Source of the DNA: Actinomycetota bacterium
GTDB lineage: Bacteria > Actinomycetota > Humimicrobiia > Humimicrobiales > Humimicrobiaceae
DNA: 39,943 nucleotides
Direction: 5' to 3'
Assembly: GCA_028697935.1 (NCBI GenBank)
Contig: JAQVEM010000001.1
Location: 2,475 to 42,417 of the forward strand
The notes under the pieces are model-generated. The model saw nothing but the letters and a program-made list of their open reading frames with translations, did no database searches and was not told the DNA's origin. Below are positions 1-9,805 of the stretch, in pieces (position 1 is the first letter of the stretch; each line of letters begins with the position of its first letter). A program made the position numbers and the translations under genes.

Positions 1-115
1 AGTTTAAAGTACTTTAATATAAATTAGATCCTCTTACCTTTTTAATTAATCTATGAATTTTAGGGTAGGTATAATATAACAAATTTATATTATTTTGAAT
101 ATTCTTATTAAAGTA
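1..115 (+). repeat. Spacer block A, copy 1 (cut by window edge)
   Basis: AT-rich non-coding block nearly identical to 10397-10510 and present in inverted orientation at 27991-28120. All copies contain a CTCTTACC...GGGTAGGT stretch and end next to a class 2 array on one side. Where the other end is visible it borders class 1 units. The recurrence in different islands shows it is a dispersed element, not unique spacer. Confidence 0.85.
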
Positions 116-120
116 AAAAA

Positions 121-150
121 TCTGCGTAATCAGCGAAATCTGCGTGAAAT
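121..150 (-). repeat. Class 2 nonamer array
   Basis: Three 9-nt units reading TCTGCG on the plus strand. On the minus strand the array reads CACGCAGAT, then TCGCTGAT, then ACGCAGAT. It separates spacer block A from spacer block B. Confidence 0.8.
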
Positions 151-240
151 AACTTGAGCTAATTAATTAATTTAAAAGTTATAAAATTTAGCTAAAAACA
201 TTAATGCATAGTAAAAGAACATATCTTTAATTATAAATTT
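151..240 (+). repeat. Spacer block B, copy 1
   Basis: About 90 nt of AT-rich sequence that recurs inverted at 25287-25376. In both copies one end borders a class 2 array and the other a class 1 array, so block and flanks move or duplicate together. No coding potential was seen. Confidence 0.75.
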
Positions 241-242
241 TT

Positions 243-420
243 ATCTGTGATATCTGTGCTATCTGTGAGAGGTTAACAAAAAATCTGTGATATCTGTGCT
301 ATCTGTGAGAGACCTTATCTGTGTAATCTGTGTAATCTGTGAGAGGTTAACAAAAAATCTGTGATATCTGTGCTATCTGTGAGAGACCTTATCTGTGATA
401 TCTGTGCAATCTGTGAGAGG
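243..420 (-). repeat. Five tandem class 1 nonamer arrays
   Basis: Five successive arrays of units ATCTGTGAT, ATCTGTGCT and ATCTGTGAG (minus strand CTCACAGAT, AGCACAGAT, ATCACAGAT). They are joined alternately by AGGTTAACAAAAA and AGACCTT linkers. The array plus linker is itself tandemly duplicated with a period of roughly 75-78 nt. The last array ends 30 nt from the stop codon of the deacetylase gene, with its CTCAC head toward that gene. Confidence 0.85.
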
Positions 421-450
421 TTAAAAAATTATAATTAAAAGATATTAACA

Positions 451-1404
451 TTAGTATTGCGAATAATTTGGTTGATTATTTATAATAAGCTCCCTAACTT
501 CTTCCCGATAATCCTTGGCTTGTTTGCCTAGAACTATCCGCTTAATCTTATCCGCCTTACTTTCCAATAATAATTTACTTACAATATATGTTAAACTACC
601 GTTGGTTTCAATTACCATACGCGGAATGCTTAAAGGATTATTCTCCTTGGTAAATGACTTATTTTTTATAGAAAAAGCAAGTTTAATATCCATTGTTTTT
701 AATACATCCATCTCCCTTTCCCCAAAATCAAGTGATGGTATTCCGTTTGGGTAAGCAAAATACTTGACCTGCGTACCTAGCATATCACTTAGTTCTAATA
801 TTGATGATTGGATTTCGTATCGGCTAGTTTGTTCTGTTTCATTTGCTAATATAGGATGGTTTTGAGTATGAGCACCAATTGCTACTAAACCGGAATCGTA
901 CACTTCTTTTAATTCACTTTCACTCATATATGCACCCTGCTCTTCACCTATATGCATAAATAATCGGTATTCATTAATCAGTTCCCAAATTTGCTCCAGT
1001 GTTAAAGAGTTCAATATGGTAATCAATGGTATCTTGGGATTTAGTTGCTTTAAATAGGGATATTTTTTATAAATAATAAATCGGAAAACTTCTTGGTTAT
1101 AATGGCTTCTTTCTTGAAACCAAAAATTTTTACCTGATTTAATGATTTGAGGCGAAACATAGATAGAAACCGGAATTTGATGTTTTTTTATTAAAGGAAA
1201 GGCAATAGTATAAAAGCTTCTATCTCCATCATCAAAAGTAATATGACAGCAAATATGCAATTCTTTTCCCTTATAATAATAATCTTCTATATCTTCAAGA
1301 GAAACTATATTATAGATATTTTTGAGTAAAAGAAAAACCCTTTCCATCCACTTGCTATCCCAAACTTTATGGAAATTAATAATCATATTAGGAAATAGTT
1401 TCAT
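451..1404 (-). CDS. Polysaccharide deacetylase (NodB/CE4 domain)
   Basis: The 317-aa protein carries the carbohydrate-esterase-4 signature: TFDDGDRS at about residues 56-63 (the Asp-Asp catalytic and metal-binding motif), GAHTQNHP at about 177-184 (the two metal-binding His of the HxxxH motif), and FAYPNG further on. CE4 enzymes remove N-acetyl (or O-acetyl) groups from polysaccharides; the substrate here is unknown. No signal peptide is evident, so it may act on a lipid-linked or cytoplasmic intermediate. The ATG at 1404 has no strong Shine-Dalgarno. It is the last gene of the left cluster and its stop lies about 30 nt before the class 1 arrays. Confidence 0.88.
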   Translation of the reverse strand: MKLFPNMIINFHKVWDSKWMERVFLLLKNIYNIVSLEDIEDYYYKGKELHICCHITFDDGDRSFYTIAFPLIKKHQIPVSIYVSPQIIKSGKNFWFQERSHYNQEVFRFIIYKKYPYLKQLNPKIPLITILNSLTLEQIWELINEYRLFMHIGEEQGAYMSESELKEVYDSGLVAIGAHTQNHPILANETEQTSRYEIQSSILELSDMLGTQVKYFAYPNGIPSLDFGEREMDVLKTMDIKLAFSIKNKSFTKENNPLSIPRMVIETNGSLTYIVSKLLLESKADKIKRIVLGKQAKDYREEVRELIINNQPNYSQY

Positions 1405-1656
1405 TTCGTTGGCTTCAATTTATATTATGTAATTATAACTCTGTAAAACAAATAATAATTAGGAATAAATTATATAGAGATTGACTTTATTATTATATAT
1501 TAGCAATATGGTTTTTTTACGCCTTTCCCATTAATCAGATAAATTCAAAAGAAACAAATGATTTTTTTTATATTCCCCCTTTTTCTGTTATAATCAGAGA
1601 TACCCAGAAAAAAGTAGAATTACTCTGCAAGTAAATAACACTTTTATAAATAAAAG

Positions 1657-2976
1657 TCAAATAAGGTTGTTAATAACAGGTCTATATTTTCCAGATTTTG
1701 AATTTGGAATATCTTTTTCTTGAATAAACTCAATATTAACATTTCCAATGCGATTTCTTATATTATCTCCAATGATATTCTTTTCATCAGAAGACAATTC
1801 ATCAGCAACATAATGGAATTCAATAGTATCACGAGAATTTTGAATTACTTGAAATTTTCGTAAATCGCGTCTTTCTGCTATATTACTATCAAATATTAAA
1901 TGCCAAAAATAAGCCCAATGCAAATATTCTCCATTTAAACCAATAATATAATCGCATTCTCTACCCAATATTTTTCCAATTAATCGGTGAGCTCTGCCAC
2001 AACTACATTTTTCTGACTTTATGATGAGTTGATCGGCATTATAATATCTGATAAAAGGCATAGAATAATTATTAAGATCCGTACATATCAGATTATTATT
2101 TTCATCAGTCTCAACAATAACATTCTCTTCAGTAATATGCAATCCTTCATGACTACTACATTCAAATGCTATTCCTTCAATTTCTCCACAACCATATTGA
2201 TCATAAGATTCTGAACCTAAAACTTTTTTAAATAATTTTCTATGCTCTTCCAATATGGGCTCAGCAGTTGTCATTATAATTGGTACTTTACATCTAATGC
2301 CTCTTCTTTCCATAATACAGCATAAATTATACAAATATTGAGGATAGCCCCTTATAAGTTTGATATCCTGTTTAATTAAGGTAGATATTATTTTATTCAC
2401 TACATCTTCTTCAGTATCGTAAGGGTTAAAAACAATTGAATTTTCTAGATAATAAATAACCTTATATTTTAAATCGTTAATTTTAGATTTAAGATTATGT
2501 TTATGGATTACATGACCACCCATTAATCTTAATAATTTCTCACCTGTTTTAAATCCCATCCAATCTTCAAATCTTTTATATGCTCCCCATGTATGACTTC
2601 TTGAATTTGCATCATTCCTTTTCATTAATATGTTACCTGTTGTACCTCCAGTCTGACTAATTTTTACACCTTTTATTTTCTTCAAGTTGACAGGAGTGAA
2701 GTCATTATAATTAACTTTAATAATTTCTTTTGTAATAATTGGAAATTCCTTTAATATATCAAGAGATTTAATATCGGATGGAATCATATCTATTTTCTTC
2801 ATATAATTTCTATAATAAGGAACATTTTCATAACAATGATATATTAGACTTCTTAACTTATTAAGTTGAATTTCCTTTAATTCTGACTGAGAAAACCATT
2901 GACTTTCTTTAAATTCTAAATATCTTTTGTATACATTTTTACCTGACAGAATGTCTGCGATTTTTGTAGTATCCAT
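1657..2976 (-). CDS. CapK/PaaK-type adenylate-forming protein
   Basis: The 439-aa protein belongs to the phenylacetate-CoA ligase / CapK branch of AMP-binding enzymes. QTGGTTGN at about residues 108-115 is the phosphate-binding P-loop, and YGCGEIEG near residue 265 is the adenine-pocket region. A cluster CSCGRAH resembles the Cys-rich segment common in PaaK/CapK proteins. Known relatives in capsule loci (CapK) are thought to activate or attach a carboxylate substituent, but the substrate is not established. AAGGAG lies about 7 nt before the ATG. It follows a second CapK-type gene with a 181-nt gap. Confidence 0.8.
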   Translation of the reverse strand: MDTTKIADILSGKNVYKRYLEFKESQWFSQSELKEIQLNKLRSLIYHCYENVPYYRNYMKKIDMIPSDIKSLDILKEFPIITKEIIKVNYNDFTPVNLKKIKGVKISQTGGTTGNILMKRNDANSRSHTWGAYKRFEDWMGFKTGEKLLRLMGGHVIHKHNLKSKINDLKYKVIYYLENSIVFNPYDTEEDVVNKIISTLIKQDIKLIRGYPQYLYNLCCIMERRGIRCKVPIIMTTAEPILEEHRKLFKKVLGSESYDQYGCGEIEGIAFECSSHEGLHITEENVIVETDENNNLICTDLNNYSMPFIRYYNADQLIIKSEKCSCGRAHRLIGKILGRECDYIIGLNGEYLHWAYFWHLIFDSNIAERRDLRKFQVIQNSRDTIEFHYVADELSSDEKNIIGDNIRNRIGNVNIEFIQEKDIPNSKSGKYRPVINNLI

Positions 2977-3157
2977 AATCTACTCCTTAATTATGTTAAA
3001 TAATAAATTATTATATAGTTACAAGACCTATAAAATAGCTATTTAATGTAGTTAGGCTTAAACGGAATTTAATTTGTTATTGTAATCATTAATTTATGAT
3101 CAATATCGTAATAATACGAAATAAATAGGGGAGGAATTCAACACAATGGGCAAACTA

Positions 3158-4501
3158 TTAGATAGAATTTGAATTAAGAGTAGAGTCAATAAAATATTTT
3201 CTTTTGCCCGATTTTGCAAGGTAGGGAGATTCTGTCTCTTTTATAGTTATTTTAATGTCAGGACCAGCTTGTTTATTTAAGGTACTCAAAATTAAATCAT
3301 CATAAAATGAATTATAATTATTTAATTTAATTAACCAACATACAAGTTCATAATCACTTATCTTTTCTAGGCAATAATACTCTACAGGAATATCTTTAAA
3401 AAGGATAGTAAAACCTGGACCTGTTAATACTCTCCTATTTCCTAAAGTAATTATATCTGAAGTTCTACCTAACACACTATTAATTATTTGTCCATTATAT
3501 TGATAGGATTTATTTATATCATCATCTATGATTATATTGTCACCGACTTGATAATTAATTAAAGGTGTAGCTATATTAAATAAGTCAGTTAACAATGCCT
3601 CCCCTGAATTATTATCACCCTTTTCTTTTAATCTTACAATACTGTTATAACCCACTTCATAAAAACCAGGCACATCAGAAAATGCACATATTCCTCCATC
3701 ATTAGCACCATAACAATCCATAATATTACAATTAAAAGCCTCCTGAATAGTCTTACGATAATTATCAGTCAGTACTTCTGAAGTAGGAAAGCAACATTTA
3801 ATTTTTAAATTTATATTATTTTTTATTACATATTTGGCTAATAGATAAAGTGATGAAGCATAACCATATAAAAAATGAATATGCTTTTTCTTTATCAAGT
3901 CTACATATGATGCACAAGTTTCATCTGACATATTTATACCGTTTACAGCAATTTTCCCCTTTAATCTATAATAAATTATATGCTTAAATGAAGATTTGTG
4001 TTCTACATATAAAGAACTACTTCCTAATGCTAAAAATGGATCTGAATATCTATACCCCATTTTCTCCCAATTATACCAAGTATCAGCATTAATAAAACTC
4101 CAGGAATCATAACTTTGATAATAAGCTGATGGATTTCCAGTTGAACCCCCTGTATGACCTTTTATATGAGGAATATTATTAATCTGTTTAGAGATAAATT
4201 GGGGGAATTTATCCCGAAGCGTATTCTTTGTTAAAATAGGTATATATTTAAGGTCATTAATGTTTTTAATATCTGATGGCACTATATTATTTTCAGCAAA
4301 TAAATTTTTATAATAATCTGTATTTCTATAAGCATATTCAATTAGCTGAGTTAATTTTTTATTCTGCCATTCAGCTATTTCTGATTTACTCCAACAATTC
4401 ATATCTTTTATTTGATTGTAAAATTTTTTTAAAGATGTGTGCATTAATAAATCTGCAAGTGGAATAAATATATTCTTAATAACATACTTATTATCTATCA
4501 T
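3158..4501 (-). CDS. CapK/PaaK-type adenylate-forming protein (paralogue)
   Basis: This 447-aa paralogue of the neighbouring CapK-type protein shows the P-loop GHTGGSTGNP near residue 115 and YGANDGG in place of YGCGEIEG, and it lacks the CxCG cluster. GGAGG stands 9 nt before the ATG at 4501. Its 5' third is duplicated as a decayed copy at 5891-6278. Activation of a carboxylic acid for modification of the surface glycan is the family-based guess. Confidence 0.78.
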   Translation of the reverse strand: MIDNKYVIKNIFIPLADLLMHTSLKKFYNQIKDMNCWSKSEIAEWQNKKLTQLIEYAYRNTDYYKNLFAENNIVPSDIKNINDLKYIPILTKNTLRDKFPQFISKQINNIPHIKGHTGGSTGNPSAYYQSYDSWSFINADTWYNWEKMGYRYSDPFLALGSSSLYVEHKSSFKHIIYYRLKGKIAVNGINMSDETCASYVDLIKKKHIHFLYGYASSLYLLAKYVIKNNINLKIKCCFPTSEVLTDNYRKTIQEAFNCNIMDCYGANDGGICAFSDVPGFYEVGYNSIVRLKEKGDNNSGEALLTDLFNIATPLINYQVGDNIIIDDDINKSYQYNGQIINSVLGRTSDIITLGNRRVLTGPGFTILFKDIPVEYYCLEKISDYELVCWLIKLNNYNSFYDDLILSTLNKQAGPDIKITIKETESPYLAKSGKRKYFIDSTLNSNSI

Positions 4502-4542
4502 TATTTTAAACCTCCATATAACTATATATATATATATTTAAT

Positions 4543-5601
4543 TTATTTTAATATATTTAATTTATTATTGATAATATTATTAACATCCTTCATTGTAATA
4601 TTCTTTATATTATTAATTAAATCTTTTTTCATAATAATTCTTTGAATTAACCTATTCTTTTTTAATATGAATTTATATTTTTTTTCATAGTCATTTTTAG
4701 ATAATCCCAAAAAAATATAAAACATCTTTTCATATTTTTTATATATATTATTAAAAATATTTATATCTATTAATGATGGCGTATAATCATCCTTTATGTA
4801 TATTCCTTTTATCTCATATTTTGGTTTCTTGCCCTTTATTATAATAAATTGTATGACCATTCCAATTCTAACATTGTTTTTATATATCATATCAAATATG
4901 AAATTTCCTAAAGAATAACATATTATACCTTGTTTATATTCCATAACTGGTTGAATAACATGAGGATGATGTCCTATTATAATATCTGCACCCGCATCAA
5001 TGAATTCTTTTGTATTTTCAATTTGTTTATAGGAAGGAATATTTATATATTCATTACCCCAATGAAAAACAAGTATTTTACAATCTGCGTTTCCCATCTT
5101 ATTAATACAATTTAGTATTGCTTCACGATTATAATCTTGATATAATTTAGTATTATAAATATCATGAATATCATTAAATGCAGCAATAGATATTTTCATA
5201 TTGTTTTTGTAATAATCATAGATAGTATTTTGATATCTACCTATAATATTAAGTCCATTATTTTGAAGAATATTAATAGTACTATTAAAACCCTCTGGAC
5301 CATATTCTAAAATATGATTATTAGCTATATTAATAACATTTATTCCACAATTTTTGAGAAATTGTATGAAATTTTCATTACCTGCAAATGTCATAGAATC
5401 CTTAAATTCAGAATTCGGTAATATTGGAGCTTCAAGATTAATTAAACCAATATCTGAATTAGCAAATATTTTTAAAAAACTTTCTTGCCAGGGAACACCA
5501 TTATGTTTATTAAAATTGCTAATTATACCCTTCCCTTTATGATATGAAAGATTTGCTGGAAAAACATCTCCTGTTGCAGTTAAAATTACTTTATTTTCCA
5601 T
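4543..5601 (-). CDS. CapA-family (PGA_cap) metallophosphoesterase-like protein
   Basis: The 352-aa protein has the motif order of the bacterial capsule synthesis protein family PGA_cap: TGDVF at the N terminus, NLEAPI, IANNH, then FHWGNEY, IIGHHPHVIQ near residue 212 and YSLGNFIFD. These are the metallophosphoesterase-like metal-binding positions. Family members such as CapA/PgsA are linked to poly-gamma-glutamate or capsule export, though many genomes carry them in polysaccharide loci with unknown substrates. No signal peptide is seen. The start is 1 nt after a decayed GT4 fragment and has only a weak ribosome-binding site. Confidence 0.85.
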   Translation of the reverse strand: MENKVILTATGDVFPANLSYHKGKGIISNFNKHNGVPWQESFLKIFANSDIGLINLEAPILPNSEFKDSMTFAGNENFIQFLKNCGINVINIANNHILEYGPEGFNSTINILQNNGLNIIGRYQNTIYDYYKNNMKISIAAFNDIHDIYNTKLYQDYNREAILNCINKMGNADCKILVFHWGNEYINIPSYKQIENTKEFIDAGADIIIGHHPHVIQPVMEYKQGIICYSLGNFIFDMIYKNNVRIGMVIQFIIIKGKKPKYEIKGIYIKDDYTPSLIDINIFNNIYKKYEKMFYIFLGLSKNDYEKKYKFILKKNRLIQRIIMKKDLINNIKNITMKDVNNIINNKLNILK

Positions 5602-5602
5602 T

Positions 5603-5890
5603 TTATAATTTTTTACTTATTAAATTATGATATATTTCTGATAGTTTATAGATTTGTCTATCTAAATTGAATTCTTTTTTTAGATATTCTCTGCTCCTTA
5701 ACCCTAAGTTAATTCTTTTTTCTTTATTATTTATAAGTTCTTCCATTTTATTAGCTATTTGCTCTATGCCTCTTTGCCTAACCAAAATGCCCCTTCTACC
5801 AAAATTTAGTACCTCTGGAATACCAGCATGATCAGTTGCAATACAAGGTAATTGCATAGCTTGTGCCTCCGTTAAAACCTCAGCAATCAC
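5603..5890 (-). pseudogene. GT4 glycosyltransferase, C-terminal fragment
   Basis: Only the last 95 codons of a family 4 glycosyltransferase remain. The segment starts inside the donor-sugar pocket (EVLTEAQAMQLPCIATDHAG, the usual EAMACGxPVIAT region) and runs to a normal C-terminal helix. A GTG codon at 5890 permits translation, but the acceptor domain and most of the nucleotide-binding domain are missing. The homology stops exactly where a copy of a CapK gene begins, which marks a recombination junction. Confidence 0.8.
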
Positions 5891-6278
5891 GACTTTGATA
5901 ATAAGGAGATGGATTTCAAGTTGAATTTCCTGTATGACTTTTTCTATGTGAAATATTATTAATTTGTTTGGAAATAAATTCGGGATATCTATGACGGAGA
6001 ATATTCTTTGTTAAAATAGGTATAAATTTAAAGGCAATAATGTTATTTTAAAATATCTGATGACATTATTTTATTATAATCAAATAAATTTTATAATAAT
6101 CTATATTTCTATAAGCTAATCAATCAGCTGAGTTAATTTTTTTCAGCTATTCAGCTATTTAAGATTTACTCCAGCTAAGCATATCTTTGATTTGATTATA
6201 ATTTTTTAAAAAAGTTTGTATTAACAAATCTGTAGCAGGTAATAATAAATTCTTTACGATATTATATCCTATATTCAT
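5891..6278 (-). pseudogene. Decayed 5' part of a CapK-type gene
   Basis: This stretch aligns base by base with 4110-4501, the 5' third of the intact 447-aa CapK-type gene. It carries many substitutions and small indels that break the frame. The former ATG lies at 6278. The alignment ends just before the P-loop region at about 5890, where it is joined to the GT4 fragment. It is the remnant of a third CapK paralogue destroyed by deletion or recombination. Confidence 0.85.
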
Positions 6279-6327
6279 AATACGCCTTTATTAATTCTTA
6301 TAAGAAATAGTTGAGTAATAACTATGG

Positions 6328-7470
6328 CTAATTTTCTATATTCAATATAACTTTCTTTTTCTTATTTGAATATGATTTATTTAATGTATTTGAGATAATA
6401 TTAGAGTATATCTCTGCTTGTGCATGAGAAGAATATTTTCGCTCAATGAACTTTTGACAGCGAGTTGACATTGTATTCAATTGATTTGGATTCGTTAATA
6501 AATATTTAATATAATAAACATATTTTTCTATATCTTGATAGTTTTCAACTAAAAATCCGTTATATCTATGTTTAACAGCCTCATTTTGACATCCAACATT
6601 AGATACAATAGGTACACAACCACAAGCCATTGCTTCCAGCATAGCAGTTGATAATCCTTCATTTTGAGAAGGCATTATTATTATTTTCGTCTGTTGATAA
6701 TAATTATAAGTATCTTCTACATAACCTTTTAAAACAATATTATGTTCTAATCCAACATTGTTGATAAGAGATAATGTTGATTTATAAAGATCTCCATCTC
6801 CTAACATAATTGCTTTAATGTCAGGATACAAACGAGATAATGCTTTTACAATCATAACAAATCTGTTAGGACCTTTTAACTCCCTAAAAGTCCCCACAAA
6901 TATTAGATCGATATTTCTATTTTGCTCAATTTTTGAATTGTAAATATTTGTATTTATAGATCCATTAAATGTTGAAATATTAGATGTATCAATTCCATGC
7001 TTAATGATATACTCAGTTACCGTTATACCTTTAGTAGTTACAAAATCAGAATGCCTTAATACATATAAATTGATTTTTTTGCCTAACTTTTTAAATTTTA
7101 AATAAGTTTCTAATTCAGGAAAACCACCTATCATTGAAGTAATACAAATCGATTTTGATATCTTTGCTGCAAGAAAGCCATTCCACCCTTTAGGTACAAG
7201 TTGATAGGCATTAATAACATCTGGATGTAAATAGATTGAATAATAAATTATTTGTAGCAGCTCATATAATCTCCTTAATAATCTAGGGCGAAATATAGTA
7301 CGTGTTAATAAATTGTCTGGAATTGTTATATATTTTACACCTTCAATAGGATCTCCTCTTTTTTCTTTAAAAACATATATTTTGTCAAACAATTTGGTTT
7401 CAATTATCGGAATAAGTTTTGATGTTGTGAGTGTTTTTCCTAAGCGTCCGACTATAACGAATAATATCAC
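6328..7470 (-). CDS. Glycosyltransferase family 4
   Basis: The 380-aa protein has GT-B architecture. The C-terminal domain is clear: DLIFVGTFRELKG, IMLGDGD, LKGYVED, and the E-x7-E motif NEGLSTAMLEAMACG near residue 270 that binds the nucleotide-sugar phosphate and ribose. It transfers a sugar from a nucleotide donor to the lipid-linked repeat unit; donor and acceptor cannot be told from sequence. The start is GTG at 7470, preceded by AAGGG. Confidence 0.88.
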   Translation of the reverse strand: MILFVIVGRLGKTLTTSKLIPIIETKLFDKIYVFKEKRGDPIEGVKYITIPDNLLTRTIFRPRLLRRLYELLQIIYYSIYLHPDVINAYQLVPKGWNGFLAAKISKSICITSMIGGFPELETYLKFKKLGKKINLYVLRHSDFVTTKGITVTEYIIKHGIDTSNISTFNGSINTNIYNSKIEQNRNIDLIFVGTFRELKGPNRFVMIVKALSRLYPDIKAIMLGDGDLYKSTLSLINNVGLEHNIVLKGYVEDTYNYYQQTKIIIMPSQNEGLSTAMLEAMACGCVPIVSNVGCQNEAVKHRYNGFLVENYQDIEKYVYYIKYLLTNPNQLNTMSTRCQKFIERKYSSHAQAEIYSNIISNTLNKSYSNKKKKVILNIEN

Positions 7471-7633
7471 GATAATTCCCTTTTGCGTATATGTAATAAA
7501 TTGATCTGCTCAATATAATCTAAATATTTTTAATATCTCATTTATCATCATAACTCACTAAATTTTTTGATTTTATCCCACCATTATAGGTAAAAATCTA
7601 ACTCTTTGTTAAAGACAATAATTAAAAACATTT

Positions 7634-7792
7634 TTAGACCTCTTGGACTATAATTTCGTTATTTAAAACTATCTTATTCAACCGTTTGTTCTCCATCTCC
7701 AAATTATGCTTTCCACTGGCATCACTAGGCATTTTCCCTCTGATTTTCTTCTTCCATCTTATAAGTTGTGTTCCGATTAATTCCTTTATGAT
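7634..7792 (-). pseudogene. Remnant of IS3-family transposase OrfA
   Basis: Translation of this interval reads LIRWKKKIRGKMPSDAS, then LEMENKRLNKIVLNNEIIV. It matches the end of the helix-turn-helix and the leucine-zipper region of IS3-family OrfA (typical form YRWKKKYGG..SDAKRLKxLExENRRLKRLVA). The N terminus, OrfB and insertion-sequence ends are not recognisable. It lies in the gene-free stretch 7471-8033, where I see no other feature. Confidence 0.6.
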
Positions 7793-8033
7793 TTATATAT
7801 GTACATAACTTCGTCACCCAGATCTGATAAATCTAAATATGGGTAAATCTGCTACAAATTTGAAAATAAATCTCTGTAATAAATATTCACAACAGAAAAC
7901 TATGCCAACTAGCTCATGCTGTAAGCAAGAACTTCGTTATTAGAAAAAAGTGCTGTATATTAATATATCACAATTCTGCTTATTTGTCTTGCTGCAAAAA
8001 GGTGAGTTATATAATAGTGTAAGACTATTTTTC

Positions 8034-9110
8034 TTAGCCTCTCTGCTTTTTTAATCCCAAATTATGTAAGATTTTCTTTAATTTTATATTCTTAACTTGA
8101 CTAATAGGTGATTTTCCTCTAAAAAATAAAAAACTAATTATTGAATATATCTTCCTTTCATAAAAGAGATAGGGAGCCCACAATTTATTTAAAAGTGGAT
8201 TATTACTTAATTTGCTTGGTTTAATATTATCATTCAAGGGAACAATTCTATTATTAATTACGGAAATTTTATTGGGATTAATAAAAATAGAATTCTGTGA
8301 AAATTGGGCACAAATAATCAGTCCCTCGTAATTCCTTCTTCTATCTAGATATATTTGTCTATTTTCAAATGTAAGGTCGGAAAAACAAAAATTCCCTAAA
8401 CTATAGAAAATATATTTTCCTCGGTAAATTTCATAAGGCTGGATTGTATGAGAATGATGACCAATAATAATATCAGCTCCAGCATCAATTATTTTATGAG
8501 CAATAGGAATTAATTCTTTATCAGGTAATAAAGCTCCTTCCATTTTACCGCCCCAATGTGGATAGACTATTATATAATCAACTTTGTTTCTAAGATTTGC
8601 AATATCCTGCTCTACTTTTTTTAAATAAAACCAATTTGGTTTAACTTTGGCATCTTCTGGAAGATGAGGATTTGTATCGGGGGTTACATAATTAAGAATA
8701 GCTACACTTATCCCATCTTTTACAAAAATAAATGGAATTTCTTCCATTCCTGTCATTGAAGCGCCAATGTAATTTATATTATTATTTGTCAGAAAATCAA
8801 TAGTTTTTTGAAATCCTTCTTCCAGGTTATCATAAAAATGATTATTCGCCAGACAAGCTAATCCAAGATTAATATCTTTTAAATAGTTTAATGTTTCCAG
8901 TTTAGTTTTAAGCCGTGGTTTCTTTAGTAGATTCTCACCTTGCTTGCTTTCAGCAAAACATTCCAGATTGCCAACAACTAAATCACTATCAGCTAAAACA
9001 TTCCCAATTTCATCAAATGGTTTCTCTCCTTTTTCATACAGTTCATTATATTTAGCATTTAAACTAATGTCTCCGAGAAAAGTTATAAAAATTGTTTTTT
9101 CGCCCATCAT
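8034..9110 (-). CDS. CapA-family (PGA_cap) protein, second copy
   Basis: This 358-aa paralogue of the protein at 4543-5601 shows FLGDISLN, VGNLECF, LACLANNHFYDN, YPHWGGKME, IIGHHSHTIQPY near residue 217 and YSLGNFCFSD. The length is normal for the short form of the family. Translation may begin at either of two adjacent ATGs (9110 or 9107); a GAGG lies 11-14 nt upstream. Its role in export or modification of the surface polymer is inferred from the family and the locus. Confidence 0.85.
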   Translation of the reverse strand: MMGEKTIFITFLGDISLNAKYNELYEKGEKPFDEIGNVLADSDLVVGNLECFAESKQGENLLKKPRLKTKLETLNYLKDINLGLACLANNHFYDNLEEGFQKTIDFLTNNNINYIGASMTGMEEIPFIFVKDGISVAILNYVTPDTNPHLPEDAKVKPNWFYLKKVEQDIANLRNKVDYIIVYPHWGGKMEGALLPDKELIPIAHKIIDAGADIIIGHHSHTIQPYEIYRGKYIFYSLGNFCFSDLTFENRQIYLDRRRNYEGLIICAQFSQNSIFINPNKISVINNRIVPLNDNIKPSKLSNNPLLNKLWAPYLFYERKIYSIISFLFFRGKSPISQVKNIKLKKILHNLGLKKQRG

Positions 9111-9167
9111 AAATATATTAACCTCGTTCTCTACTCATTGTCTGTACAAAAATTATGTTAGTTTTCA

Positions 9168-9805
9168 TTACATAGCACGCATAATATTCTTAGTAACTTC
9201 CTTATAATTGAATTCGTTGTAAACAAGTTCTTTACCCCTCATACCGATAAGTTTTGCCAGCTTCTTTCTATTAACTAGCGTTTCATTTTTCTTCTCTCTT
9301 AAAACCGGTATCTCTTGCAGATCCGGCTCCGGAAAATAACTCGCCGTCTGTGATTCCTCCAGTGCTTCTGAATGTGTCACCAGAAGTGCCTTCGCAAAAT
9401 ATCGGTTCTCGCGCCGAAATTTGAAAGCATAAAATAACCCTACAAAAATAAATAATTCCAGCACAACTGACCCTAAAATCGTTCCCAGCACTATCATCCG
9501 AGAATAATGTAACTGATTGAATATATACATTAGCCCGAAAATAACCACTATCGCATATATATCGCACTTAATTATCTGACTCGCCAACTTAGATGCCTTT
9601 CCCACTTTTTGTAAAGAATACTTCCCACCTAATATACCCACTACTATCCATATCCCGGTAAAGGCAAAGAGAAAACGCCACCACTGAAAATCTGATAGTA
9701 TCCTCCTTGTTCACTCTTTTACCTTTGCCGCAAAAAGAAAGGCAATGACTACAAGAAGGATGTCTAAAAGAAGATAATAAATGGTAGTTTGATTTTTTTC
9801 ATATA
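9168..9805 (-). pseudogene. Broken initiating sugar transferase fused to foreign 3' pieces
   Basis: Minus-strand translation from about 9800 reads YYLLLDILLVVIAFLFAAK, a TGA stop (9711-9713), then FQWWRFLFAFTGIWIVVG and GGKYSLQKV, another membrane segment and SRMIVLG. This is the N-terminal membrane half of a WbaP/WcaJ-type polyprenyl-phosphate glycosylphosphotransferase. The catalytic Bac_transf domain is absent. After SYFPEPDLQEIP the frame passes into EKKNETLVNRKKLAK, which resembles EKKHETLVNREEMAK of the capE product in this window, and then into a GT4-like C-terminal helix (GKELVYNEFNYKEV). It appears to be a three-part chimera and cannot be active. Confidence 0.75.

Noticed and set aside
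243..420. CRISPR array, suggested by regular repeats separated by short spacers
   Set aside because: The repeats are built of 9-nt sub-units, the linkers alternate between two sequences rather than being unique, and no cas gene is present in the window.
7471..8033. Complete insertion sequence in the gap
   Set aside because: Only a short OrfA-like segment is visible; there is no OrfB and no inverted ends.
9283..9567. 94-aa minus-strand frame inside the broken sugar transferase
   Set aside because: It is an alternative-frame shadow. The membrane-helix pattern and homology belong to the other frame.
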